A model generated the notes under the pieces. The model made no database searches. It saw nothing but the letters and a program-made list of their open reading frames with translations, and was not told the origin of the DNA. From NCBI RefSeq assembly GCF_900113665.1, contig NZ_FOQD01000002.1, positions 186,001 to 250,000 on the forward strand: 64,000 bases of DNA, in the 5' to 3' direction. A program made the position numbers and the translations under genes. Below, one piece after another: positions 16,788 to 24,970 of this stretch. Positions within the stretch are counted from its first letter, which is position 1, and every line of letters starts with the position of its first letter. The DNA is from Planctomicrobium piriforme (lineage in GTDB: Bacteria; Planctomycetota; Planctomycetia; Planctomycetales; Planctomycetaceae).

Positions 16788-17774
16788 ATGTCGATCGCAC
16801 AATCAGAAATCCTGAAACTCGACTGGACCGACAAGTATGTCGTCGTCCGGGAAGGGATTTCAGAACTGCGTCGTTTCGCAGGCCGCACCGGTCAGGTAAA
16901 GACGGTCAACATGAATGGCCGGGCTCTGGTGATGTTTGACGGCCCGGCGGATATCAGTTGGTACGACATCGACCCCGCTTGTTTGACGATCGTCCCCGCC
17001 CCGGCGCCAAAGACGTCACAAAAAGCAGTTGCACCGGCTCCTGTTGGCGAAAACATTCCTGCCGCGAAGCCGGCTGTTGAGAAGAAGATGTCGCCGCTGG
17101 AGATGGCCCGGGCACAGGGCGCGGCCAAAGCGGCGTCCCCATCCGCACCAGAGAAGAAGCTCTCCCCGCTCGAGCTGGCGCGACAACAAGGCGCGGCGAA
17201 AGCCGAAGCGGCTCCCGCGGCTAAACCGCTCTCGCCATTAGAGCTCGCCCGTCAACAAGGGGCTGCCAAGTCCGCAGACGCTGAACCGGCTCGCAAACTT
17301 TCGCCGTTGGAACTGGCTCGACAACAGGGTGCAGCGAAACCTCCGGCGACTGAAGCCGCTCCGGCTGCCGCTCCTCCAGAACCGAAGAAGCTCTCTCCGC
17401 TGGAACTCGCGCGGCAGCAAGGAGCGGCGAAACCTCCGGCCGCGACACCGGCGGAAAAGAAGCTTTCACCACTGGAACTGGCGCGACTCCAGGGAGCGGC
17501 CAAACCAACAGGTGACAAGTCGGTAATGACCGAAGCCGCTCCGGCTGCTCCATCCGAGCCGAAGAAGCTTTCGCCCTTGGAACTGGCCCGTCAACAGGGA
17601 GCGGCGAAACCGAAACCAACCCCTGCTCCGTCAGCTGTTCCGACAGATACATCAGCCATGCCGGCACCGGCCGTTGAACCGGCCCCAGCCGCGCCTCCGG
17701 CAACGCCCCCCCGGACCACGGCCGACATCCTCGCTCTCGCTCGCAAGCAGGACGCGAAGAAACAGGATTCCTGA
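16788..17774 (+). CDS. Repeat protein with seven SPLELARQQGAAK units
   Basis: I do not recognise a named family. Residues 1-72 form a compact acidic domain (KYVVVREGISELRRFAGRTG, DGPADISWYDIDPACLTIV) that could be a small beta-barrel. From about residue 99 to 270 there are seven copies of KKLSPLELARQQGAAK spaced by Pro/Ala-rich linkers of 7-19 residues. An eighth diverged unit, ADILALARKQDAKK, lies at the C-terminus. There is no signal peptide or membrane helix, so it is cytoplasmic. Each unit could form one short amphipathic helix, perhaps a docking site. The repeats use different synonymous codons, so the peptide itself is under selection. It lies 45 bases upstream of a thioesterase gene on the same strand. 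Confidence 0.8.
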   Translation: MSIAQSEILKLDWTDKYVVVREGISELRRFAGRTGQVKTVNMNGRALVMFDGPADISWYDIDPACLTIVPAPAPKTSQKAVAPAPVGENIPAAKPAVEKKMSPLEMARAQGAAKAASPSAPEKKLSPLELARQQGAAKAEAAPAAKPLSPLELARQQGAAKSADAEPARKLSPLELARQQGAAKPPATEAAPAAAPPEPKKLSPLELARQQGAAKPPAATPAEKKLSPLELARLQGAAKPTGDKSVMTEAAPAAPSEPKKLSPLELARQQGAAKPKPTPAPSAVPTDTSAMPAPAVEPAPAAPPATPPRTTADILALARKQDAKKQDS

Positions 17775-17819
17775 CTCGAGGGCCTGATCGCTTTACTCAC
17801 GGAACGGATTTCACTGCCG

Positions 17820-18254
17820 ATGTCTGAGATGCCAACGGAATGGTGCGTCACCCCGATTCGCGTGCGGTATTCCGAAACCGATGCGATGGGCTATCTGCAC
17901 CATGCCAACTACATCACGTTCTTCGAGATCGCGAGAACGGAACTCTTCCGCGCCACCGGCGGCAACTACCGCACGATGGAAGAACGGGGATTCTTTCTTG
18001 TCGTCGTCAGCGTCGAGTGCAAATACAAACGCCCAGCTCGATATGACGACTGTCTGACGCTCAAGGCCCGCCTGCAGCGCTGGAGCGGCGCGAAGCTGAT
18101 TCACGAGTACGAAGTGCGACGGGGCGAAGACTTGATCGCCACCGGCGAGACGGTGCTCGCCTGCGTCAACCGCGACGGCGAAGTGCAACGCATGACGCCG
18201 GAACTGCTCTACCCCGACGGCATGACGCCCATCGGTTCAGTCCACCAGGCGTGA
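17820..18254 (+). CDS. Acyl-CoA thioesterase of the hot-dog fold (YbgC/4-hydroxybenzoyl-CoA type)
   Basis: This 144-residue hot-dog enzyme has the YbgC-family active-site motif RYSETDAMGYLHHANY at about residues 15-30, with the catalytic Asp in ETD. FFEIARTELFR follows, and the later strand motif LVVVSVECKYKRPARYDD. It would hydrolyse acyl-CoA or acyl-ACP in the cytoplasm; in many bacteria it sits near tol-pal, which is not the case here. Its 3' end overlaps the convergent TadG/VWA gene by 18 bases. Confidence 0.85.
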   Translation: MSEMPTEWCVTPIRVRYSETDAMGYLHHANYITFFEIARTELFRATGGNYRTMEERGFFLVVVSVECKYKRPARYDDCLTLKARLQRWSGAKLIHEYEVRRGEDLIATGETVLACVNRDGEVQRMTPELLYPDGMTPIGSVHQA

Positions 18255-20396
18255 GCCGGGCGCCTTGATAATCTTCGTGAAGATGTCGGTCATCGTCTGC
18301 TCATACTCAGCGGGATTGCCGCTGCCGCGAGGACTCTGGCCGTTCTCCGCGGTCCCGGAGAGCCGGGCCATCCGGTCCATGAAGTCGTAGTCCGCCCCCA
18401 ACCCCACGGCCACGTTATAGAGTTCGCTGTTTGCCGTTTTGGACTGCGCCGCCTGCATCAGCGCCGAGTTGTACCAGACATAGTCCGACCCGTAGTAATC
18501 GCCGGCCGGATTGGTCGTGATGTAGTCGTTGATTGTCTGATCGCTCGATTGCCAGGCGTTCGGGACGCCGTCGGTCAGCAGGACGATCACTTTCGTGGCA
18601 AAGCTCCGGCCCTGTCCGCCGTCCGTCGGCTCTTTAAGCTGATCGCGAGCCAGAGCAAGACCCGCATCAATGGCCGTCGACGACCCGATGTCGCTGACCG
18701 GCTGCAGCGTGGCGCTCGCCTTCATCGCGGCGGTGTAGTCGTCGGTCAGGCTCATAACCAGCGCCGGCTGATGGTAGGCGTCGAGCGCATCGAACGAGAC
18801 GATCGACACACGGTCTCCTGCCCCTTTCGACAGGCCGGCATTCTGATTCTTCACCACCTGCAGCGCCGCAATCAGCGACCTCCGCGCTGAATGCATCGGC
18901 TGCTCGCGCGGCGGAAACGAAAACGAGCCCCCTGCCGTCGCTTCGGTATGCATCGGGCAATTCGAGCTGAGCAGAGACAACGGAGTTTTGACGCCGGTTT
19001 TGGGAGCGGCGTTGCTGCCGTTCACGATGTCCGGGCTGCGGTCTCGGCCCCAGTCCAGCATGAACTGCACATAGGTCAGATACCCAATGCGGTTTTGCCA
19101 CTGCGCTGGCAGGCTGCTGCTGGCGCTCGAGAAGGTGAACTTGTTGGGGTTATTGAATCCGGTGATGCGGTCTCCGTCCTGACCCGGCGGCAGCGTCACC
19201 TTTAGGGTCGAGCCATTCCGGGGCAGACCGACATTGGCGCTGGCATAGGCCAAGGTGCCTGCGGTGGAATTCGATTCCCGTTCCGAGAACAGCGGATCAC
19301 GCTCTCCGGCATCGAATAGCACTGACATCTCTTCGAATGACAGACCTGCGGTCGAGTAGTTGCCTGGGGGCGGCGTGGGTTTGGGAGTCGTCGACCCGCC
19401 TCCGCCAGAGCCGCCGGACGACCCTCCGCTGCTGCCGCCTCCGGAACCTCCGCCGCCTGTCGACGGGGGATTGGCGCCGACTGAAGCCGCCTTGATGACG
19501 TAGTCGAGATACTTTTCCCAGTAGGCGTAGTTCTTCGCAGAAGAAGGAGTCGGCAGCGCCTTGGGCATCTGGACGGCAATCTGGCTGTCGATGATCCAAC
19601 TGTAAGCCTTCTGCTTCCGCACCGCTTCGCTGTCGGTGTTCGCAATGCGATACGCCGTCGGAATGGCCGGAAGCGTGAGGATGCCGTTGTCTTTGGTCAT
19701 CTCCGCATACGCGTACTGATCGGAAGTAATCCCGAGGTTGTAGCCGACGTACTGTGTGGTTCCCGGGTAGGAACCGAAGCTGAAGTCGCTGTAGAGATCC
19801 TGCATCAGCGACGACGCCACGCCGGGGTAACCCTTTGTGCCGTAGATGCCGTTGATCGTTTCGGTCGCCCACGCAGGTTCCGTGTCGTCGTTCATCGACC
19901 CCGAGGCGTCGATCACGAACACGATGTCGCGTGGGTTGAGCATGGCAATTGCTTCCGCCGCGACTCCGAACTCTTTCCGACCCAGCACCGGCGCGAAGAA
20001 ATACTTTTCATTCTTGACCCGGGCGATCACCTTCACCGCGTTGGGATTGGAGTTCCCGACGAGGAAGGTCTTCTTCTTGAAGTCGTAGAGTCCCAGTTGA
20101 ATATCGGCCGGGTCGATTTTGACGTCGCGGCCAGCGGCGCGATTGGACTGGCCGATCAGCGTGGCGGCGGCAATTGCGGCGGCTTTGCCTTCCGGGAGAT
20201 CGGCCGCGCCCGCAGCCGCGGCCGCATCAGCCGCGTTCTGCAACTCCCCTTTCAGCAGATTCATGTAACCCACATCGACCGTGAACGCGGTAAATCCAAA
20301 GATCACCACGAGCAGCAGTGCGGTGAGCACCATAATGGCGCCGCGCCGCGAGGAGAGGCCGCGCTGCGACAACCAGTTTTGAGTCCGACGATGCAT
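18237..20396 (-). CDS. TadG-like pilus-type protein with split von Willebrand A domain
   Basis: This is a 719-residue membrane-anchored protein. The N-terminus, RRGAIMVLTALLLVVIFGFT then AFTVDVGYMNLLKGELQNAAD, is typical of TadE/TadG pseudopilin-like proteins with an Ala-rich helix. A VWA metal site follows: DASGSMND (Asp163), Thr574 in GSSTAIDAG and LLTDGVPN. Between the first two MIDAS elements there are about 410 residues instead of the usual 70 or so. The insert contains a Gly/Ser linker and a PKPTPPPG stretch near residues 320-345. No tad secretion genes are nearby. Its function is probably adhesion or surface assembly. Confidence 0.8.
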   Translation of the reverse strand: MHRRTQNWLSQRGLSSRRGAIMVLTALLLVVIFGFTAFTVDVGYMNLLKGELQNAADAAAAAGAADLPEGKAAAIAAATLIGQSNRAAGRDVKIDPADIQLGLYDFKKKTFLVGNSNPNAVKVIARVKNEKYFFAPVLGRKEFGVAAEAIAMLNPRDIVFVIDASGSMNDDTEPAWATETINGIYGTKGYPGVASSLMQDLYSDFSFGSYPGTTQYVGYNLGITSDQYAYAEMTKDNGILTLPAIPTAYRIANTDSEAVRKQKAYSWIIDSQIAVQMPKALPTPSSAKNYAYWEKYLDYVIKAASVGANPPSTGGGGSGGGSSGGSSGGSGGGGSTTPKPTPPPGNYSTAGLSFEEMSVLFDAGERDPLFSERESNSTAGTLAYASANVGLPRNGSTLKVTLPPGQDGDRITGFNNPNKFTFSSASSSLPAQWQNRIGYLTYVQFMLDWGRDRSPDIVNGSNAAPKTGVKTPLSLLSSNCPMHTEATAGGSFSFPPREQPMHSARRSLIAALQVVKNQNAGLSKGAGDRVSIVSFDALDAYHQPALVMSLTDDYTAAMKASATLQPVSDIGSSTAIDAGLALARDQLKEPTDGGQGRSFATKVIVLLTDGVPNAWQSSDQTINDYITTNPAGDYYGSDYVWYNSALMQAAQSKTANSELYNVAVGLGADYDFMDRMARLSGTAENGQSPRGSGNPAEYEQTMTDIFTKIIKAPGSRLVD

Positions 20397-20652
20397 AACG
20401 GGCAGAGATCTGTCACAGGTGAAGGAGACTGCAGATGTGCAAACCTAGCCCCGATCCCGGGGATGTGTGGCGGAGTATGGGCGCCAAATTTGTATGAAAG
20501 ACTGAATTTTAACGCCGCCCGGACGCGACTCATGCATGAGATGCGCTCTAGGTCGCACAACGGCAGAATCAACACAGTCAGCCGCGTAATCCCCGTGGTT
20601 GCAGCCCGTACAATCGTTGCGATCCCAACGAGCATCATTCAGAAGCGGCGGG
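20397..20652. other. Intergenic region upstream of the VWA gene
   Basis: It holds a perfect 12-base palindrome CTCATGCATGAG at 20529-20540, about 130 bases upstream of the VWA start, which could be an operator. I see no gene or clear promoter. Confidence 0.3.
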
Positions 20653-21750
20653 TCAGCGTTTCAATCCATCCGCTGCTTCCGGAGTTCCCCGGCGATGGAT
20701 GATCGGGATCAGTGCTCCCGCGACGACATGCTGCAACAGCGTGTGCAGCAGAATCGTCATGGTGACGGCGGGGTCGTGCTGGAATTGGGAACCGGCCAGC
20801 ACCAGGGCGGCGCCGGTGTTCCGCATGCTGACGGCGAGGCTGAGGGAGATCGAGTCCGGGCGGTTGAGACCGAATCTTCGACCGCCGACCCAGGCGATCA
20901 GCATCGAGCCGGAGTTCACAATCAGCGTACAGAGCACGCCTTGGAGCACGATCTGCTGACCCCGAATCAACGGTAAGGCTTCGGACGCATTCAGATAGTT
21001 CAACAAGAGCAGGCAACTGATACTCACCAGCCGCAGCCAGTGGCTCGACCAGACCATCCCCTTCCGGCGCGACCACAACCCCACCAGCAACCCCAGTAAG
21101 GCCGGGGCGACCACCCACACTCCCAGGAACTCTGCCAGTTCCGTGAGCGACAGCACCGTTTCGGCGTGCAGATCGGCGGGGACTCCCCAGGTTGAGAGCA
21201 GTCGCAACACGACCGGAGCCAGAATGGGAGCGGTGACGGTCCCTCCCAGCAGCAGCCCTAGACTTAACGGCAGATTGCCACCGGCCAGATGCGACCAGCC
21301 GACGGATGAATTCGCCACCGGCATCGCCGCAGCCACCATCAGCCCTAAGAGAATGCCGCCTGGAATCCCGATGGCCCGGCCAACGTTTGTCATCGCGCCG
21401 ACGACGAACAAGGGAATCAGCCAGGTGGCCAGCACATGCCAGGGCAAGGTGCGGAGGCCAATTTGCGGCATGGATACGGTTTCGACCGTCAGGCCTGCGC
21501 AGAAGAGCAGCGTCCCCAGCAGCAGATGCGGAATCGTGATCGGGGCACCGCCTGTGATGCCGGGGAGATGCACCGCTTTCAACAGCAAGCCAGGCTGCGG
21601 CCAGATCACTGCAATCGCATATGTCCCTAACAGCCAGACCAGTAGCTGAAACGCGTGTCCATTCCACCCGGTGCGCACCTTGAGCCTGTCCGGATCGCCC
21701 GGATTCTTCGACAGGTCGGCTTGATCGGTCTGTGCATTCACTGGCAGCAC
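20653..21750 (-). CDS. BASS-family (bile acid:sodium symporter-like) transporter
   Basis: This 365-residue inner-membrane protein has about ten hydrophobic segments between residues 32 and 345. The crossover motif region AMPVANSSVGWSHLAGGNLPL and the later SLAVSMRNTGAALVLAG match the conserved discontinuous helices of BASS/SBF transporters, which carry organic anions with sodium. The first about 28 residues are hydrophilic. The substrate cannot be told. It is divergent from the sigma-factor gene across 335 bases. Confidence 0.8.
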   Translation of the reverse strand: MLPVNAQTDQADLSKNPGDPDRLKVRTGWNGHAFQLLVWLLGTYAIAVIWPQPGLLLKAVHLPGITGGAPITIPHLLLGTLLFCAGLTVETVSMPQIGLRTLPWHVLATWLIPLFVVGAMTNVGRAIGIPGGILLGLMVAAAMPVANSSVGWSHLAGGNLPLSLGLLLGGTVTAPILAPVVLRLLSTWGVPADLHAETVLSLTELAEFLGVWVVAPALLGLLVGLWSRRKGMVWSSHWLRLVSISCLLLLNYLNASEALPLIRGQQIVLQGVLCTLIVNSGSMLIAWVGGRRFGLNRPDSISLSLAVSMRNTGAALVLAGSQFQHDPAVTMTILLHTLLQHVVAGALIPIIHRRGTPEAADGLKR

Positions 21751-22085
21751 GTCACTGGCTGCGGCAGGGGATCGTCAAATCGAACTCTCTCGAGTTCACT
21801 GAGGAGCGTCTTCCTGACGCTGCAATCGGGGGGCAATTCACTTTGCGTATCCCGGCCAGATCTGCGGACAGGAAATCTCCCGGTATTATCGACTTTTCCC
21901 GAAAGGCGGCGTGCATGCGGAGCCTAACTTGTTTTCTAGAATGCGTTTCTGAACTGGACGCCCCTCTGTCGCCACACGTTCCCTGGCACGGGCCTAGTCC
22001 GGTTTTCCCGGCACCGGTATCATAGAACGGTTTCGATCCCGGACGGCGTTCCCATTCCACTGCTCCACTGGCAATCTGGTTCCCG
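21751..22085. other. Divergent intergenic region between transporter and ECF sigma gene
   Basis: Promoters for both neighbours must lie here. I could not identify a convincing sigma-70 or sigma-54 site. An autoregulated ECF promoter would be expected just upstream of 22086 but is not recognisable by eye. Confidence 0.35.
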
Positions 22086-22706
22086 ATGGCGGAAGCTGAC
22101 CTCGGAAGCAGCAATATCGACAAGCACCTGCAGTTGCTGGCTGCCGGTGATGTCGCCGCGCGTGATGAATTGATGGCCTGTGCCAGCGAGCGCCTGTTGC
22201 GGCTCACCCGACGCTTGAAACGCGATTTCCCCGCGGTCGGCCGCTGGGAGCAGACGGAGGACGTCTTTCAGAACGCGGTCCTCCGCCTGTGTCATTCTTT
22301 TCAGGCAGTCGAGATTCAGAACTCGCTGCATTTCTACCGGCTGGCCGCACTCCACATCCGTCGCGAACTCCTCGACTTGTGCCGCCACTATCAGGGGGAA
22401 CACGGAGTCGGCGCCCATCACGCGACCTGGCTGCGGGAAGCCGGTGCGTTCACTGCCCCCGAGACGCCGGATCGGTCGGAATCGACAGGCGATCCTCACA
22501 ACCTGGCGGAATGGGCCGACTTTCATCGCGTGGTCGAAGATCTGCCGGCGGAAGACCGGGAAGTGTTCGATCTGCTGTGGTATGCCGGACTCACACAGGC
22601 AGAAGCGGCGGCCACGCTCAAAACAAGTTTGAAGACCGTTCAGCGCCGGTGGCGCGGGGCGCGGCTGCGACTGTCGGCCGCTCTCGATGGCTCCCGACTC
22701 ACATAA
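22086..22706 (+). CDS. ECF-type RNA polymerase sigma factor (kinase-linked planctomycete type)
   Basis: This 206-residue sigma factor has a region 2 with GRWEQTEDVFQNAVLRLCHS at about residues 52-80 (the D-x-x-Q-x-x-F-like core). A short linker is followed by region 4 with LPAEDREVFDLLWYAGLTQA and the recognition helix SLKTVQRRWRGARLRL. It has no anti-sigma factor beside it; its stop codon directly abuts the ATG of a Ser/Thr kinase. This layout suggests regulation by phosphorylation. Confidence 0.88.
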   Translation: MAEADLGSSNIDKHLQLLAAGDVAARDELMACASERLLRLTRRLKRDFPAVGRWEQTEDVFQNAVLRLCHSFQAVEIQNSLHFYRLAALHIRRELLDLCRHYQGEHGVGAHHATWLREAGAFTAPETPDRSESTGDPHNLAEWADFHRVVEDLPAEDREVFDLLWYAGLTQAEAAATLKTSLKTVQRRWRGARLRLSAALDGSRLT

Positions 22707-24920
22707 ATGGATTGCGATGGCATGATCTCGGGTTCGCGACTGGATGAACTCCTCGACCAATGGGAAGAAGCGCTCGCCAACGGCCGGCTGCTGACCGCGG
22801 AAGAACTCTGCGCGGATTGCCCCGATCTCAAAGAGCCGTTGGCGCAGCAGATCGCCACGCTGCAGAAGATCCGGGAGAAGTTCGAAACGCAGTCGCGGTC
22901 GTCTTATCCACTGGGAGTCTCGGAACCGACCAACGTGCCGCAGTCGAGCGGCGATGAAGCCAGCGTTTCTGTCATGACCAGCGTCGACCAGTTGCAGCTC
23001 TATGCGACCGGCGGGCTAGGCCGCGTCTTCAGCGGTTCTGACACGGTGCTGCATCGCGACGTGGCGGTGAAGTTTCTGCAGCAGCAGCATGCCAATCGCC
23101 CGCGAATGCTGGAGCGGTTCGTCGCCGAGGCGGAGATTACCAGTCGGCTCGACCATCCCAACGTTGTGCCTGTGCATGGCTTTGGCTGGACAGCGACCGG
23201 CCAGCCGTTTTATGTGATGCGGCTCATTCGGGGCGAAACCCTGGATGCGGAGATCGACCGGTTTCATTCCCAGCCGATCCGCTCGCCTCGCGCTTACCAC
23301 ACCAGCGAGTTCCGCAATCTGTTGCAGCGCCTGAAAGACACGTGCAACGCGATTGCCTACGCCCATAGCCGCGGCATCGTGCATCTCGATATCAAGCCGC
23401 AGAACATTTTGCTCGGTCGATATGGCGAAACCGTGGTCGTCGACTGGGGCCTCGCCGCGACAGTCGGTCGCGAGGGCCGGTTCCGTCAGAACGGCGAACA
23501 GACGCTCAACCTGATGATGACGGCATCCGGCAGCTCCTCGTCTGTTCAAGGAGGCGGGACGCCGGCGTATATGAGTCCGGAACAGGTGATCTGGCAGCCG
23601 CCGCCAGGGCCGCCAGCCGATTTGTTCTGCCTGGGGGCGACGCTCTACAAGGTCCTCACCGGCCGGCCTCCTTATCGAGGCGTGCGGCACCCGAAGGCGA
23701 TGACGCCGGACCTTGCCCGCGATTTCCCGCTCCCTCGTGAGATTCAGCGAAACGTCCCCAAGCCGCTGCAGTCGATCTGTCTCAAGGCGATGGCGATGCA
23801 GCCGGAGCAGCGGTACGAAACCGCCCTCGATCTGGCCGCCGATCTCGACCGCTTTCTCGGCGGCGAACATGTGACCGTCCATGTCGAAGGGCCCGGCGAG
23901 CGGATCGCACGATTCATTCAACATCACCGCCGCAGCGCGGGGCTGGTGAGCGTCCTGGCGGCGATGCTGCTGATCGCCAGCGTCGTCTCCGCCGCCCGAT
24001 ATGCTGACATCGCCCGTCGCGAAGCGGATTCGCGGAAGTCGATCGAACAACTGCAGGCTCAGACCCTCGCCTCCTCGGCACGGTATGCCGCCGAAATGTT
24101 TGCCGGCGAAATCGAAAGCCGCTGGACGGTCCTCGACAAAGCAGCCGCGAGTGCCGAACTCCGCGAGCAACTCAAGAAGTACGACGCCGGTCAGAAAACG
24201 GAGATCGACAAGGAACGACTTCAGGCGTGGCTGGGAGACCAGTTCCTGCGGTATCGCGATCTGAACGCCGCAAGCTGGTTCATCGTCGCCGCTGACGGAA
24301 CTCAACTGGTCGTCGCTCCACGCAAACGCACGGAGAGCGAAGGGGAAAACTACAGCCACCGCGATTACTTTCACGGGCAGGGACGTGACTTCGAACGCGG
24401 GGCTGTGCCGGAAACCGTGCGTCCCATTCGCGCTCCGCACTTCTCGGTGCCCTACGTCAGTACCAACTCGAATCGCCTGAAAGTCGCCCTCAGCGTTCCG
24501 GTCTGGCCGCACGAAGACGGATCAGGCGAGCCGCTGGGAGTGCTGGGGATGAGTACCGAACTGGGACACATGAAGGTGCTGGAAAACGCCGTGCTGATCG
24601 ACACCCGTCCGGACCGGTTTGAAGATCGCCAGCAGACAGGTCTGCTGCTGCAACATCCATTACTGGAAAAGCTCAACGCGGCGGTGACTGACGAACAGCG
24701 GAAGTACTACCGCTTCACGCCTGAGCAACTCGCCCGACTGACCGGAACGGACAGCGACGGCCACCTCGACCCCGCCTATCACGACCCGTTGCAACCAGAC
24801 GCCGCGGCCCAACTGGCCGCCGCCGCGCCGGTCATCGTACATGACTGGTTCGCCACCGACGAACGCCGCGAAAAACCGACCGGCCTGCTGGTGCTGGTGA
24901 CGCAGCCGTCGGGGAAATGA
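22707..24920 (+). CDS. Transmembrane Ser/Thr protein kinase with Cache-like extracytoplasmic sensor
   Basis: This is a 737-residue kinase. After about 90 residues comes the kinase domain: a Gly loop TGGLGRVFSG, Lys in VAVKFLQ, and a catalytic loop HLDIKPQN in which the usual HRD Arg is Leu. The metal motif is DWG instead of DFG, followed by GGTPAYMSPEQV. Residues about 411-432 (GLVSVLAAMLLIASVVSA) form one membrane helix. The following 300 residues contain WFIVAADGTQLVVAP, YSHRDYFHGQ and LKVALSVPV, as in double-Cache ligand-binding domains. The ATG at 22707 follows the sigma gene stop with no gap, so the two are translationally linked. Confidence 0.85.
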   Translation: MDCDGMISGSRLDELLDQWEEALANGRLLTAEELCADCPDLKEPLAQQIATLQKIREKFETQSRSSYPLGVSEPTNVPQSSGDEASVSVMTSVDQLQLYATGGLGRVFSGSDTVLHRDVAVKFLQQQHANRPRMLERFVAEAEITSRLDHPNVVPVHGFGWTATGQPFYVMRLIRGETLDAEIDRFHSQPIRSPRAYHTSEFRNLLQRLKDTCNAIAYAHSRGIVHLDIKPQNILLGRYGETVVVDWGLAATVGREGRFRQNGEQTLNLMMTASGSSSSVQGGGTPAYMSPEQVIWQPPPGPPADLFCLGATLYKVLTGRPPYRGVRHPKAMTPDLARDFPLPREIQRNVPKPLQSICLKAMAMQPEQRYETALDLAADLDRFLGGEHVTVHVEGPGERIARFIQHHRRSAGLVSVLAAMLLIASVVSAARYADIARREADSRKSIEQLQAQTLASSARYAAEMFAGEIESRWTVLDKAAASAELREQLKKYDAGQKTEIDKERLQAWLGDQFLRYRDLNAASWFIVAADGTQLVVAPRKRTESEGENYSHRDYFHGQGRDFERGAVPETVRPIRAPHFSVPYVSTNSNRLKVALSVPVWPHEDGSGEPLGVLGMSTELGHMKVLENAVLIDTRPDRFEDRQQTGLLLQHPLLEKLNAAVTDEQRKYYRFTPEQLARLTGTDSDGHLDPAYHDPLQPDAAAQLAAAAPVIVHDWFATDERREKPTGLLVLVTQPSGK

Positions 24921-24932
24921 GGTGGCTGATGG

Positions 24933-24958
24933 CGTTCCCAGGCAGGAGCCTGGGAACG
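24933..24958. repeat. Perfect hairpin between convergent kinase and cyclase genes
   Basis: CGTTCCCAGGC and GCCTGGGAACG form an 11-base perfect stem around an AGGA loop. There is no T-run, so it may be a repeat element or a weak bidirectional terminator. Confidence 0.65.
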
Positions 24959-24970
24959 AGAGCGGCGTCC

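Noticed and set aside
23016..24512. A 498-residue minus-strand open frame opposite the Ser/Thr kinase
   Set aside because: It is antisense to an intact kinase and its translation has no family motif; such frames are expected from GC-rich third positions.
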